A stretch of DNA of 64,000 nucleotides. It comes from an uncultured Gammaproteobacteria bacterium. GTDB lineage: Bacteria; Pseudomonadota; Gammaproteobacteria; HK1. The stretch's first letter is position 1. Each line of letters opens with the position of its first letter. The position numbers were made by a program, and so were the translations under genes. The stretch lies in contig OY282378.1 in NCBI GenBank assembly GCA_958295835.1, positions 3,187,694 to 3,251,693 on the forward strand. Reading direction: 5' to 3'. The notes below the pieces were generated by a model. It saw nothing but the letters and a program-made list of their open reading frames with translations, ran no database searches and was not told where the DNA came from. Shown one piece after another: positions 49,085 through 59,101 of the stretch.

Positions 49085-50503
49085 TCAGCAGATGCCCCGA
49101 GGGGTTCCGGGACTTCCGAGCTTCGCCTTCGCCCGCGCCGCCGCGGCGCGCACCCGGGCGGGGGCGGTACCGCCCGGGTGGTTGCGCGCGGCCACCGAGC
49201 CTTCGAGGGTGAGCACCTCGAACACGTCGCTCCCGATGACCGGCGAGAACGCGCGAAGCTCGTCCAGGGCCATCTCCGACAGATCCCGTCCCGTCTCCAC
49301 CGCGCGGCGCACCGCGCGCCCCACCACATCGTGGGCATCGCGGAACGGCACCGCCTTGCGCACCAGGTAGTCGGCGAGATCGGTCGCGGTCATGCAGCCG
49401 AGGCGCGCCGCCTCGCGCATCCGCTCGCGGCGGCATTCCAGGGTGCCGAGCATGGCCGCGAAGACCCGGAGGCAGTCCGTCACGGTATCGACGGTATCGA
49501 ACAGGGGCGCCTTGTCCTCCTGGTTGTCGCGGTTGTAGGCGAGCGGCTGGCCCTTCATCAGCACCAGCAGCGCGTTGAGGTGGCCGATGACCCGCGCGCT
49601 CTTGCCGCGCACCAGCTCCGGGACGTCCGGGTTCTTCTTCTGCGGCATGATCGAGGAGCCGGTGCACCAGGCGTCGCCGAGCTCGACGAACCCGAACGGC
49701 GACGAGACCCACAGCACCAGCTCTTCCGACATGCGCGAGAGGTGCACCATCGCGAGCGCGCAGTCGGAGATGAACTCGATCGCGAAATCGCGGTCGCTCA
49801 CCGCGTCGAGCGAGTTCTCGCACAGCCCCTCGAACCCGAGCAGCCGCGCGGTCATGGCGCGGTCGATCGGGTACGGCGTGCCCGCCAGCGCGGCCGATCC
49901 GAGCGGCAGGCGGTTGACCCGGCGGCGGCATTCCGCGAAGCGCTCGGCGTCGCGGTCGAGCATCTCGAACCACGCGAGCATGTGGTGGCCGAAGGTGACG
50001 GGCTGTGCGGGCTGGAGGTGGGTGAAGCCGGGCATCACCGTGCCGGCCTCGCGCTCGGCAATCGCGAGTATCACGTCTTGCAGCGCGCGAATCGCCTCGG
50101 CGATGTCGTCGAGCGCCTCGCGCAGGAACAGCCGGACGCCGGTGGCGACCTGGTCGTTGCGCGAGCGCCCGGTGTGCAGGCGCTTGCCGGCGTCGCCGAT
50201 CCGCTCGGTGAGCACCGATTCCACGTTCATGTGCACGTCTTCGAGCGACACGCGCCACTCGAAGGCGCCCGCTTCGATGTCGGCGAGGATGGCTTCGAGC
50301 CCGGAGACGATGGCGTCGCGGTCCGCCTCGCTCAGCACTCCGACCTCCGCGAGCATCGTCGCGTGCGCGATCGAGCCCCGGATGTCGTGCTTCGCGAACC
50401 GGTGGTCGACGCTCACCGATTCGGTGAACCGCTCCACCAGCGCGTCCGTGGACTCGGTGAACCGACCCGCCCAGAGCTTGGGGGGTGGGGCTTCGTCGCT
50501 CAT
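49085..50503 (-). CDS. argH: Argininosuccinate lyase
   Basis: A 472-residue fumarase/aspartase-superfamily enzyme, the last step of arginine synthesis. The superfamily signature [10 protein letters not shown] is present, as are KLWAGRFTE at the start, [13 protein letters not shown], and [16 protein letters not shown] with the catalytic His region. ATG 50503 ([15 protein letters not shown]) fits the family. No other arg genes are adjacent. Confidence 0.97.
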   Translation of the reverse strand: MSDEAPPPKLWAGRFTESTDALVERFTESVSVDHRFAKHDIRGSIAHATMLAEVGVLSEADRDAIVSGLEAILADIEAGAFEWRVSLEDVHMNVESVLTERIGDAGKRLHTGRSRNDQVATGVRLFLREALDDIAEAIRALQDVILAIAEREAGTVMPGFTHLQPAQPVTFGHHMLAWFEMLDRDAERFAECRRRVNRLPLGSAALAGTPYPIDRAMTARLLGFEGLCENSLDAVSDRDFAIEFISDCALAMVHLSRMSEELVLWVSSPFGFVELGDAWCTGSSIMPQKKNPDVPELVRGKSARVIGHLNALLVLMKGQPLAYNRDNQEDKAPLFDTVDTVTDCLRVFAAMLGTLECRRERMREAARLGCMTATDLADYLVRKAVPFRDAHDVVGRAVRRAVETGRDLSEMALDELRAFSPVIGSDVFEVLTLEGSVAARNHPGGTAPARVRAAAARAKAKLGSPGTPRGIC

Positions 50504-50641
50504 CGGGGGTTCTCCGGCGGGGCCGCGCCTCATTGAAACACACCTTCTGTCCGGCAACCCGGAAACGGCTCGTGCACGTTCGGCGACGTCCGGGGACGAT
50601 GCCGTGCCCGCGGACCAGCCGGCCGAAGTCGAGCGACGTGC

Positions 50642-52330
50642 TCAGACCTCGCGGGTCGCACGGAACTCGATGTCGGGCCAGCGCTCGGCGGCGAGGTTCA
50701 GGTTGACCATGGTGGGGGCGAGGTATGCGAGGTTGCCCGCGCTGTCGAGCGCGAGGCGCGAGTCGTTCCGGCGGCGGAAGGCTTCGAGCCTGGCCGGGTC
50801 GTCGCTGCTCACCCAGCGCGCGGTCGTCACGTCCACCGGCTCGTAGCGGCTCTCCACCCCGTACTCGTGGCGCAGCCGCCATGCGACCACGTCGAACTGC
50901 AGCACGCCCACCGCCCCCAGTATGAGGTCGTTGGTGGCGAGAGGGCGGAACACCTGTGTGGCCCCTTCCTCGCTCAACTGGTCGAGCCCCTTCTGCAGGG
51001 CCTTCAGGCGCAATGGATCGCGGAGCACCACCCGGCGGAACAGCTCCGGCGCGAAGCTCGGAATGTCCATGAACTTGAGCGCTTCGCCCTGCGAGAAGGT
51101 ATCGCCGATCCGGATCGTGCCGTGGTTGGGCAGCCCGATGATGTCCCCGGCGCAGGCATCGTCCACCCGGCCGCGGTCACGGGCCATGAAGGTGATGGCG
51201 TTCGCCGCCTGCACGTCCTTGCCGGTTCGCACGTGGCGGATGCGTATACCCGGGCGGTAGCGCCCCGAGGTGATGCGCATGAACGCGACGCGGTCCCGAT
51301 GCTGCGGGTCCATGTTCGCCTGGATCTTGAAGACGAATCCGCTGAACCGGTCCTCCCCGGGAGCCACGGTGCGCTGCTCGGCGGTACGGGGCCCGGGCGG
51401 TAGGGCAGGCTCCGTTTGCGGGCGGGACGACCGTGCTCCGAGGAGGGTGCGCCCTCCCATGAGGGCGCGCCCTCTCACGAGGGCGGTGCGCGATCCGGGT
51501 GGCGGGGCAAGCTCGACGAACTTCTCGAGCAGCTCGCGAACCCCGAAGTTGTTGAGGGCGGAGCCGAAGAAGACCGGGGTCAGGGAGGCAGACAGATAGG
51601 CATCGGCGTCGAGCGCATGGCTGGCGCCGCGCACGAGCTCCACCTCCTCGCGCAGCTCCTGCGCCTGCGGGCCGAGCCGTTCGTCGAGCGCCGGATTGTC
51701 GATGCCCTCGACCACTTCGCCGTCCACGATGCGGCCGTCGTGGCGCGAGCCGAAGAAGTGGATCCGATCATCCAGCAGGTGGTAGACGCCCTTGAATCGC
51801 CGGCCGCTCCCGATCGGCCAGGTCACGGGCGCACACCGGAGGCCCAGCACCCGCTCGATCTCGTCGAGCAGCTCGATAGGCTCGCGGCTCTCGCGATCCA
51901 TCTTGTTCACGAAGGTCACGATCGGGGTGTCGCGCAGCCGGCACACCTCCATCAGCCGGATGGTCCTCGCCTCGATGCCGCGGGCGCCGTCGATGACCAT
52001 GAGGGCGGAATCGACGGCGGTCAGGGTGCGGTAGGTGTCCTCGGAGAAATCCTCGTGGCCGGGGGTGTCGAGCAGGTTCACGATGCGCCCGGCGTAGGGG
52101 AACTGCATCACCGAGGAGGTGACGGAGATGCCGCGCTGCTTCTCGAGCTCCATCCAGTCGGAGGTGGCATGTCGCGCCGCCTTGCGCCCCTTGACGGCGC
52201 CGGCAAGCCGGACCGCGCCGCCGAACAGCAGCAGCTTCTCGGTGAGGGTGGTCTTGCCCGCATCGGGGTGGGAGATGATCGCGAACGTGCGTCGGCGTGC
52301 GATCTCGGCGAGGACTTCACGGTCGGGCAC
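50642..52330 (-). CDS. prfC: Peptide chain release factor 3
   Basis: A 562-residue translational GTPase that recycles RF1/RF2. G1 is [10 protein letters not shown]2/G3 are in [12 protein letters not shown] and DTPGHEDF, and G4 is NKMDRE. A GTG start at 52330 ([18 protein letters not shown]) matches the family; the longer frame has out-of-family residues. An Arg/Pro-rich insertion of about 40 residues, containing an 18-bp tandem DNA repeat, lies between APPPGSRTA and [13 protein letters not shown], a junction where other RF3 proteins have a short linker. Confidence 0.95.
   Translation of the reverse strand: MPDREVLAEIARRRTFAIISHPDAGKTTLTEKLLLFGGAVRLAGAVKGRKAARHATSDWMELEKQRGISVTSSVMQFPYAGRIVNLLDTPGHEDFSEDTYRTLTAVDSALMVIDGARGIEARTIRLMEVCRLRDTPIVTFVNKMDRESREPIELLDEIERVLGLRCAPVTWPIGSGRRFKGVYHLLDDRIHFFGSRHDGRIVDGEVVEGIDNPALDERLGPQAQELREEVELVRGASHALDADAYLSASLTPVFFGSALNNFGVRELLEKFVELAPPPGSRTALVRGRALMGGRTLLGARSSRPQTEPALPPGPRTAEQRTVAPGEDRFSGFVFKIQANMDPQHRDRVAFMRITSGRYRPGIRIRHVRTGKDVQAANAITFMARDRGRVDDACAGDIIGLPNHGTIRIGDTFSQGEALKFMDIPSFAPELFRRVVLRDPLRLKALQKGLDQLSEEGATQVFRPLATNDLILGAVGVLQFDVVAWRLRHEYGVESRYEPVDVTTARWVSSDDPARLEAFRRRNDSRLALDSAGNLAYLAPTMVNLNLAAERWPDIEFRATREV
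51443..51490. repeat. 18-bp tandem repeat within prfC
   Basis: Two full units (51443-51460 and 51461-51478) and a partial third share GAGGGYGCGCCCTC followed by four bases. The core GAGGGCGCGCCCTC at 51461-51474 is a perfect palindrome. The 18-bp period keeps the prfC frame, encoding six-residue units (RGRALM / GGRTLL) on the minus strand. Confidence 0.85.
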
Positions 52331-52487
52331 GTGGGGATCCGTCCGAGCTGCCTCGTCGCGCGGTGGTTGACGACGATGCCGGGTAGTACATGGAGAAAGG
52401 ACCGGGGCGCACATTGCGCCCCGGCCGGATGGAAGCCCCCCGGCCCGGAACCCTGTCCCGGCCGGCGGTGTTGCCTGCGGCTGACGC

Positions 52488-52694
52488 TCAGCTCTGAGGC
52501 GAGACGTTTCGGGCCTGCAAGCCCTTCGGACCCTGTTCGACCTCGAAGTTGACGCTCTGACCCTCGGTCAAGGTGCGGAATCCGGATGCGTTGATCGCGG
52601 AGAAGTGGACGAATACGTCCTCTCCACCGTCCTGCGGGGCGATGAATCCATACCCCTTCGAATCATTGAACCACTTTACGGTACCGATCGGCAT
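52488..52694 (-). CDS. Cold-shock domain protein (CspA family)
   Basis: A 68-residue single cold-shock domain: [20 protein letters not shown] with RNP1 KGYGFI at 13-18, and RNP2 VFVHF at 27-31. It binds single-stranded nucleic acids and acts as an RNA chaperone. It stands alone after prfC; the 137 bp upstream contain no gene and may hold its 5-prime UTR. Confidence 0.97.
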   Translation of the reverse strand: MPIGTVKWFNDSKGYGFIAPQDGGEDVFVHFSAINASGFRTLTEGQSVNFEVEQGPKGLQARNVSPQS

Positions 52695-52831
52695 TGATGC
52701 TTACCTCTGGAGAGAAACGGAAGACGCTTGCAGGCCATCTTGGCGACGAACGGGGAAACCTGGAGGCACTCCGAAGGACGTGACAGCTTTTCAGCGTGGC
52801 GGGCAGTATAGCCCCAAACTCATGCGGATAG

Positions 52832-53245
52832 TCAAACACCGCGTCGGACGGGGCCACGGCGCGCGGCCCGCTTCTCCGGAGGGTAGAGCACGAGGGTGGC
52901 CACCACCACTGCGGCAAAGGAAGTGTAGACCAGGGTGAACACCCATGAGGGGGCGTCGTGGAAGATCAGCCGTTGCAGCCAGTAGCCGACGAAGGTGTCG
53001 GCCGCGAGGGGGCTTCCCGCCGCCGCCCTGAGCCGGAGCTCCAGCCAGGTGAGCGGACACGTGACCCCGAACCAGGATTCGAGCACCACCAGCGCGATGG
53101 CGCCGACGTGCGCCAGACGAAATGGCGGATTGCGCGGCCAGCGCCAGCCGAACATCCACCCGGCCAGGATCAGCCCCTGGCCGCCCACCACGAAGGCGAT
53201 GAACGCGGTGTGCGCAATCAACACCACATCCGCCGCAACGGTCAA
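52832..53245 (-). CDS. DUF2784 family membrane protein
   Basis: A 137-residue protein with about four hydrophobic segments. The characteristic pattern is ADVVLIAHTAFIAFVVGGQGL at the start, FRLAHVGAIALVVLESWFGVTCPLTWLE in the middle, and an IFHDAP segment. The family has no known function. It lies 67 bp upstream (in transcription sense) of the TAXI gene, on the same strand. Confidence 0.85.
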   Translation of the reverse strand: MTVAADVVLIAHTAFIAFVVGGQGLILAGWMFGWRWPRNPPFRLAHVGAIALVVLESWFGVTCPLTWLELRLRAAAGSPLAADTFVGYWLQRLIFHDAPSWVFTLVYTSFAAVVVATLVLYPPEKRAARRGPVRRGV

Positions 53246-53312
53246 GATCCGGCGCTCCTCCGGTTCGGGGGACGGGGCCGGGGAAGCGCCGGGTAGAGCC
53301 CTCCCGTCGGGG

Positions 53313-54383
53313 CTACTGCGGGTAGGTGACCGGCACGCTGCCCATGCGCGTATCCCAGATGCCGAGCTCCTTGTACGCCCGCACCGCGCCGGGGTGGGTG
53401 TTCTCCTCGGTCAATCCGTCGAGCATCATCTTGTCGGTCATCATCGCCCAGAGCTTGTTGAGCTTGCGCATCTCGCCGGCGTGCTTGTAGGCGGCCGTCA
53501 CGAACTGGTACGCCAGCTCTTCCGGAAACTCGGGGTGCGCCGCCTTGTAGCCGCGGTTGAAGCCGGAGACGAGGTCCTCATCCTGGCTCGGCAGCGTGCC
53601 CGCCTTGATGGTCCGGGTGACGAAGGTCGTGCCGAACTTCTCGTTCAGCTTGTCGATCGCCTGCTGGTCGGTGCCGAGGTAGTAGAGCTTCTTGCCCGAT
53701 GCCTGGAGCTTGCGAAGCGGGCCGGTCAGCAAGTGGACCTGCTGGTCCGAATCGGTGCCGTAGCCGGTGACCGCCACGTCGGTGCTGCCGTCGATGAGCT
53801 GCTGGGTGAGACCGGCGGGATTGAGCCGGCGGAGATCGGAGTTCGACTCGTCGATGCCGTAGGCGTGCTTGAGGAGCAGGTACGGGAACACGCCCCAGTC
53901 GGACTGGCCCTTCAAGCCGATGGAGATGCGCTTGCCCTTCATGTCCGCGATCGACTTGATGTCGGGGTTGGTCGTGACGAAGAACTTCCCCTGGGCCCAG
54001 TAGCCTTCGCCGTGCAGGAGCTGGAACTTGATGGGAATGGGCTTGGGGAGGAACTGCGCGAGCTCCGGGGTGCCCCCCCGGAGTGCGAGCTGGATGATGA
54101 CGTCCTCGGTGCCGAAGACCTGCTTCTTCCACCGGCGCTCCTCCGCCATCGCCTGCACGTTGTACATGTAGCCGGGGGTCTCCTGCGCCGCGACGATGAG
54201 CTTCTCGCCCGCCTTCGCCATCATCGTGCCGAAGATGGTGTTCCCCTCCATGACTCCGCACCCCATGGGACAGGTGAGGATGGCGACGATGTCCTGCGCC
54301 TTCGCGGCGCTCGTCCCGGCGAGAACCCCGGCCATGGCCAGCGTCGCAAAGGCAGAATTTCGAACGGCTCGTGTGAACTTCAT
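53313..54383 (-). CDS. TAXI family TRAP transporter solute-binding protein
   Basis: A 356-residue periplasmic binding protein. The signal peptide is FATLAMAGVLAGTSAAKAQ with cleavage after KAQ. The mature domain has FFVTTNPDIKSIADMKGKRIS and the glycine-containing GLKGQSDWGV stretch typical of TAXI proteins, which bind organic acids such as glutamate or 2-oxoglutarate-like ligands. No TRAP membrane subunits (DctQM or fused) are adjacent in the window. It precedes the hydantoinase genes, hinting that it captures their substrate. Confidence 0.88.
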   Translation of the reverse strand: MKFTRAVRNSAFATLAMAGVLAGTSAAKAQDIVAILTCPMGCGVMEGNTIFGTMMAKAGEKLIVAAQETPGYMYNVQAMAEERRWKKQVFGTEDVIIQLALRGGTPELAQFLPKPIPIKFQLLHGEGYWAQGKFFVTTNPDIKSIADMKGKRISIGLKGQSDWGVFPYLLLKHAYGIDESNSDLRRLNPAGLTQQLIDGSTDVAVTGYGTDSDQQVHLLTGPLRKLQASGKKLYYLGTDQQAIDKLNEKFGTTFVTRTIKAGTLPSQDEDLVSGFNRGYKAAHPEFPEELAYQFVTAAYKHAGEMRKLNKLWAMMTDKMMLDGLTEENTHPGAVRAYKELGIWDTRMGSVPVTYPQ

Positions 54384-54485
54384 GGTGCTCTCCTCCTGTG
54401 TGGTCGCTGTATTCTGCCATACGTCCTTCCTGCGTTGTTGCAGCTCCCCGTCCGCAACGGCCCGCGGGACCGGACCCCGGGGAGA

Positions 54486-56549
54486 TCAGGCATCAGACTG
54501 TCCCGCAAGACCGGCCGCGACCGGCGGGGTGCGCAACGACCTCACGACCACGGTGTCTCCCGGCGCCACGCCGAGGACCCGCCGCCCGAAGGCATCCAGC
54601 GGGCAGTCCCCTTCGGCGATCCGGTCATCGAGCCTCACCCACGCCCGAAGCGGCGCGGGGTGCCTCCCGAGCAGCTCGACGAGGGTGTCGTGATCGACGC
54701 CCAGCCGCCCGGCCGTCGCTCCGTGCAGGCGCACGATCCGGCGCATCCCCTTGCCGCCGGTGTACGTGGGCCGCTCGTCGGGGACGATCGACAACCGGGG
54801 ACGCGACGAGGCCAGCCATTCGCGCAGGGCCTCGGTGGCGGCGGCATCGATATCACCTTCACCATCGAGCACGACCCCGTAGCCTTCCCGGGCGCGGCCC
54901 TCGGAGACGTAGCCGGCGGCAACGTCCACCCGCACTGCTTCCGGGTCCCGGCGCAGGGGGTCGCCATAGCCGCCGCCCCCCGCGGATTCCATCAGCACGC
55001 GGTCGCCCGCCGCGATGAGATGCCCGGTCACCTTGCCCGGGGTGTCGAACTCGACGGTGCGGCCGTCGCGGATCCTTGCAACCCGCACCGGCCCGGCTGG
55101 CCCCGCCCCGCCGACCCCGAACGGCGGGACGAACGCTCGATCCCCCAGCACGGAGTACACCGCCTCGCCCTCTTCGAGCTGCAACGCGCGATGCATTCCG
55201 AGCCCTCCGCGGTACCGGCCCTCGCCCCCGGAGTCGGTGCGCAGCTCGCACCGCTCGATGAACAGCGGCATCTCGCTCTCCAGCGACTCGACGTTGTGAA
55301 TCGAGCGGATGGCGCCGAAGTCGACGTTCGCGAACGCGCTCGATCCGTCGTGTCCTTCAAAACCACCGTTCCCTCCCGCCGGCACCTCGACGTAGACGTA
55401 GCGCCGGTCGCGGGCGGCCGAATATCCGCCGATGGAGTTCGGGAACGACGTCCCGGACAGGTCGCCGGAGATGCGGTCGGGGATGATCTGCGCCAGCGCT
55501 CCGAGCATTACCGACACCACCCGCTTCCTCACCTCGCCGTGCGCCCCGGCCGGCGCCTCCGGCCGAACGTCCACGATCGACGCCTCGGGAGCGCGCAGGG
55601 TGATCGCGCGAAACGCCCCGCTGTTGACCGGGCCATGCGGGTCCAGCGTCGACTTCAACGCCACGAACACCCCGGCTCCGGCCACCGCGAGGGAGGAGTT
55701 CACGACGCCGGGCACCTGGGGGTTCGAGCCGTCGAAGTCGGCGATGACCTGATCGCCGTCCACGGTGAGCTTCAGGCGCATCAGCACCGGGTCGAGGCGG
55801 CCGGCGTCGTAGAATTCGAGGTAGTCCTCGTAGACGTACTCGCCGTCGGGCAGCGCGCGGATGCGATCCCGCATCCGCCGCTCGGAGCGGTCCAGATTCA
55901 TCGCGATGCAGCCGAGCACGGTCCCCCGGCCGTACTTAGCCACCAGGCGTTCGATGCGTTCTTCCGCCACCCGGCACGCCCCCAGCGAGGCGTTGAGGTC
56001 GCCGAGCCGTTCCTCGGGGAGCCGCATGTTGCTGAGGAGCAGGCGCATCACCCCTTCGTTGCGCCTTCCTCCCTCGTAGAGCTTGACCGGGGGGATGCGG
56101 ACCCCTTCCTGGTAGATGCTGGTGGAGAGACCCGAGTAGCTGCCCGGGGTCATCCCGCCGACGTCGGCCCAGTGGGCGCGGACCGCGGGGAAGATGAACA
56201 GCTCCCCGCCGGCGAAGATGGGGAAAAGCACCGTCACGTCGTTCAGGTGGGTTCCGCCGCGATAGGCGTCGTTGAGCACGATGACGTCGCCTTCGTCGAT
56301 GTCCCCCGCGAAATCCTCCATCGCGCAACGCACCGACCACGGCATGGGCATCACGTGCCCCGGGTGGTCGTCGGACTGCGCGACCATCTCCGCGAGGGGG
56401 TCGAACAGCGCGCAGGAGAAGTCGTCGAGCTCGTAGATGACCGAGGAGAAGGAGGCCCGGATGATCGTCGCCCGCATCTCCTTGACGATGGCGCGCAGAC
56501 CCTCGCACACGACCTCCAGGGTGATCGGATCGATGTCTTCGTGGCTCAT
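54486..56549 (-). CDS. hyuB: Hydantoinase B / 5-oxoprolinase family subunit
   Basis: A 687-residue HyuB-type protein: DPITLEVVCEGLRAIVKEM, ELDDFSCALFDP, DHPGHVMPMPWSV, VLNDAYRGGTHLNDVT and GEGRYRGGLG are family landmarks. With HyuA it forms an ATP-dependent amidohydrolase that opens hydantoin or oxoproline rings, or carboxylates ketones in related complexes. Its start overlaps the hyuA stop by 4 bp, so the subunits are co-translated. The C-terminal part carries an extra domain with an acetone-carboxylase-like MRRIVRLHGATAGRLG segment. Confidence 0.92.
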   Translation of the reverse strand: MSHEDIDPITLEVVCEGLRAIVKEMRATIIRASFSSVIYELDDFSCALFDPLAEMVAQSDDHPGHVMPMPWSVRCAMEDFAGDIDEGDVIVLNDAYRGGTHLNDVTVLFPIFAGGELFIFPAVRAHWADVGGMTPGSYSGLSTSIYQEGVRIPPVKLYEGGRRNEGVMRLLLSNMRLPEERLGDLNASLGACRVAEERIERLVAKYGRGTVLGCIAMNLDRSERRMRDRIRALPDGEYVYEDYLEFYDAGRLDPVLMRLKLTVDGDQVIADFDGSNPQVPGVVNSSLAVAGAGVFVALKSTLDPHGPVNSGAFRAITLRAPEASIVDVRPEAPAGAHGEVRKRVVSVMLGALAQIIPDRISGDLSGTSFPNSIGGYSAARDRRYVYVEVPAGGNGGFEGHDGSSAFANVDFGAIRSIHNVESLESEMPLFIERCELRTDSGGEGRYRGGLGMHRALQLEEGEAVYSVLGDRAFVPPFGVGGAGPAGPVRVARIRDGRTVEFDTPGKVTGHLIAAGDRVLMESAGGGGYGDPLRRDPEAVRVDVAAGYVSEGRAREGYGVVLDGEGDIDAAATEALREWLASSRPRLSIVPDERPTYTGGKGMRRIVRLHGATAGRLGVDHDTLVELLGRHPAPLRAWVRLDDRIAEGDCPLDAFGRRVLGVAPGDTVVVRSLRTPPVAAGLAGQSDA

Positions 56550-58696
56550 CGAGTCCGCTCCGCGTCGCGCGGGTATGGAACAAGACTGTTCTTCGCCCGT
56601 CCACGGCTGGTGGGGCGCCCGCGATTCCGCGCAGCGGAATCGCCAAGCGGCCGCGTCAGCGGTCGCCGCTCGCGTCGGAGATGAAGCTCGCCGATCGCAC
56701 CGACCTCCAGCCGCCAGCCGGGGGGAGCCACGGTGACCGCGCCCATCTCCTCGACGAGGGCGGGGCCGGGGACATCGTCGCCGGCCGCCAGCGCCGGCCG
56801 GGCCAGGGCCGCGGTGTCACGCCATGCCCCGTCGAAGAAGACCGGGCGAGCCGGGGCCGCGGAGTCGGCTCCATCGCGCGCCGCGACCCGGAGATCGGGC
56901 TTCGCCGTCCGTTGCGTCGCGGTCACCCGCACCGTGACCACTTCGGCGGGAGCGTCGGCGCCGTGGCCGTACCGCTTCGAATGCGCCGCATGAAACGCCC
57001 GCTCCACGTCCCGCATCGAATCGACGCCGGATGCGACCGGCACCACCAGCTCCCACGACTGGCCGACGTACCTCATGCCCAGCTCTCGCCGAAAGACGAC
57101 GCCCAATGCCCCGATGCCTTCGCTTTCGAGCTCTTTGCCGCTCTCGCGCTCCAGGGCGGCGAACGTGTCCGCGAGCGTCCGCCACTCGCCCCGTCGCGTC
57201 TCGACCAGCACGGTACGGGTGCGGGTGATCCGGAGATCCGAGACGAGGCAGCCGAACGCGGAGAAGTTGCCCGGACTCGGGGGAACGACCACGTGGTCGA
57301 TCTCCAGCTCCGACGCGACCAGGGCGCCGTGCATCGGCCCGGCTCCGCCATAGGCCAGGAGTACGAAATCGCGGGGGTCGTACCCCTTCGCGATCGAGAT
57401 CTCCTTGATCGCGCTGACCATGCGGGCCACCGCGATGCGAATCACGCCGTCGGCGAGCGCGTGCGCTTCGATCCCGCCGAACCGCGCCGCGAGCCGGTCG
57501 AGCGACGCGCGGGCGAGGGCGCCGTCGAGGGCGAGGGTCGATGCGAGCTTCGTCTCGCTCCCCAGCCGGCCCAGCACGAGGTTGGCATCCGTGACCGTGG
57601 GCTCGGTTCCGCCCCGTCCGTACGCGGCGGGGCCGGGGTCGGCGCCGGCGCTGCGCGGCCCCACCGCCAGGGTCTCCCCGCCGTCGAGCCATGCGACGCT
57701 GCCGCCGCCCGCTCCGATGGTGGCGATCTCCACCTGCGGGGTGCGGTTCGGATAGCCCGCGACCATCTGCTCGGTGGTCAACGGGGTGCGAAGTCCCTCC
57801 ACCAGGCATACGTCGGTGCTCGTGCCGCCCATGTCGCAGGTGATCAGGTTCTCGATCCCCAGCCGCCGCCCGAGCTCGACCGCGGCGGCCACGCCCCCGG
57901 CGGGACCCGAGAGCACCGTCAGCACCGGGAGGCGGCGGGCGCGCTCCGCGCTCACCACCCCGCCGTTCGAGGTCATCAGGAAGATGGTGCGGGCGAGCCC
58001 GCGAGAAGCGAGGCGTGATTCGAGCCCTTCCAGGTAACCGCTCATCAGCGGTCCGATGTACGCGCTCAGCACCGTGGTGCTGAACCGCTCGTACTCCCGG
58101 ATTTCGGGCAGCACCTCGCTCGACGTGCAGACCCAGGCGCCGGGCGCGGCCGAGGCGATCGCCGCCCGCATCGCCCGCTCGTGGGCGTCGTTGGCAAAGC
58201 TGTGGAGGAAGCATACCGCGACACTCTCCGCACCGGCCGAGCGCAGGGTCTCGGCGATGCGCGCGCATTCGGCGGGGTCGAGCGCCCGGAGCACGCTCGC
58301 GTCGTGGCGCATCCGCTCATCCACTTCCAGGACCCGCGGGCGCGGCACGAACGACGGCGGCTTCAGCGTCCTGATGTCGTAGAGCTCGCGCCGCTCGGTG
58401 CGCTGGATCTCGAGCGTGTCGCGGAATCCCATCGTCGTCACCACCCAGACGTCGGCCCCCTTGCGTTCGATGATCGCGTTGGTGCCGATGGTGATGCCGT
58501 GGACGAAACGCTCCACCGCGGCGAGGTCGCCGGTGAGGGCCGAGACCGCGGCCAGCACCCCGATGGCCGGCTCGTCCGGAGTGGACGGCACTTTCGCCCA
58601 CCGCAGCGAACCGTCGGCGGTGTCGTATGCGACCGCGTCGGTGAACGTGCCGCCGACGTCGACTCCGATGTGGCAGCTTGCCGGGTCGCTGGTCAT
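56546..58696 (-). CDS. hyuA: Hydantoinase A / 5-oxoprolinase family subunit
   Basis: A 716-residue ASKHA-fold ATPase subunit. It starts MTSDPASCHIGVDVGGTFTD with the phosphate-binding DVGGTFTD motif, then GITIGTNAIIERKGA, LSGPAGGV, CDMGGTSTDVCL and AYGGAGPMHG. It activates the amide or ketone substrate with ATP for the HyuB partner. ATG 58696 fits the family; the longer frame upstream reaches into a transposase remnant. Head gene of the hyuAB pair. Confidence 0.94.
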   Translation of the reverse strand: MTSDPASCHIGVDVGGTFTDAVAYDTADGSLRWAKVPSTPDEPAIGVLAAVSALTGDLAAVERFVHGITIGTNAIIERKGADVWVVTTMGFRDTLEIQRTERRELYDIRTLKPPSFVPRPRVLEVDERMRHDASVLRALDPAECARIAETLRSAGAESVAVCFLHSFANDAHERAMRAAIASAAPGAWVCTSSEVLPEIREYERFSTTVLSAYIGPLMSGYLEGLESRLASRGLARTIFLMTSNGGVVSAERARRLPVLTVLSGPAGGVAAAVELGRRLGIENLITCDMGGTSTDVCLVEGLRTPLTTEQMVAGYPNRTPQVEIATIGAGGGSVAWLDGGETLAVGPRSAGADPGPAAYGRGGTEPTVTDANLVLGRLGSETKLASTLALDGALARASLDRLAARFGGIEAHALADGVIRIAVARMVSAIKEISIAKGYDPRDFVLLAYGGAGPMHGALVASELEIDHVVVPPSPGNFSAFGCLVSDLRITRTRTVLVETRRGEWRTLADTFAALERESGKELESEGIGALGVVFRRELGMRYVGQSWELVVPVASGVDSMRDVERAFHAAHSKRYGHGADAPAEVVTVRVTATQRTAKPDLRVAARDGADSAAPARPVFFDGAWRDTAALARPALAAGDDVPGPALVEEMGAVTVAPPGWRLEVGAIGELHLRRERRPLTRPLGDSAARNRGRPTSRGRAKNSLVPYPRDAERTR

Positions 58697-58817
58697 GAGT
58701 CTGCTCCGCCCGCACTTTGCAAGCGGGCGCCACGGCGACGGGGAACCGCCGCCCTTCGACGGCATCGCCCCGGTGATCGTAGCGGAATGGGTGACAACGG
58801 CTGAAAATGAAGCCTCG

Positions 58818-59024
58818 TCAGCAGAATCCGTGGGTGAGTTCGGGCTCGGGTAAGTCGCAAAGTGTATGATACAACGCCACTTCCAGCACCTCGCAGGTGT
58901 GAAAGCCGAACGTTTTTTGGAGGTCACTCCGGCCTTGCCGTTGAAGCCCTCCACAATGGCGTTGGACAGCTCCCCCTCTTGCACGGAACCAGTTCAAGAT
59001 CAACTCGCGGTGTGTGCGCACCAT
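58818..59024 (-). mobile_element. ISL3-type transposase C-terminal remnant
   Basis: Two frames over the same DNA give pieces of a transposase C-terminus: ELSNAIVEGFNGKAGVTSKK in one and KTFGFHTCEVLEVALYH, then TLCDLPEPELTHGFC in the other. The pattern NAIVEGFN-K-(x)-GFR and the PEPELTH end are typical of ISL3-type transposases. A frameshift joins the frames, and the rest of the element is absent. It lies between the hyuAB and FAD-dehydrogenase genes. Confidence 0.75.
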
Positions 59025-59101
59025 GCGCGCGACCGGTTTCCGCCCGCAAGCAACTGTTCGATCTCTCCGAACGACATGGCCACGCGGGTCAACGTGCAGT
59101 T

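Noticed and set aside
52995..56684. 1229-codon plus-strand frame, the longest in the window
   Set aside because: Antisense to the DUF2784, TAXI and hyuB genes and spans their gaps; composition is that of a reverse-strand shadow.
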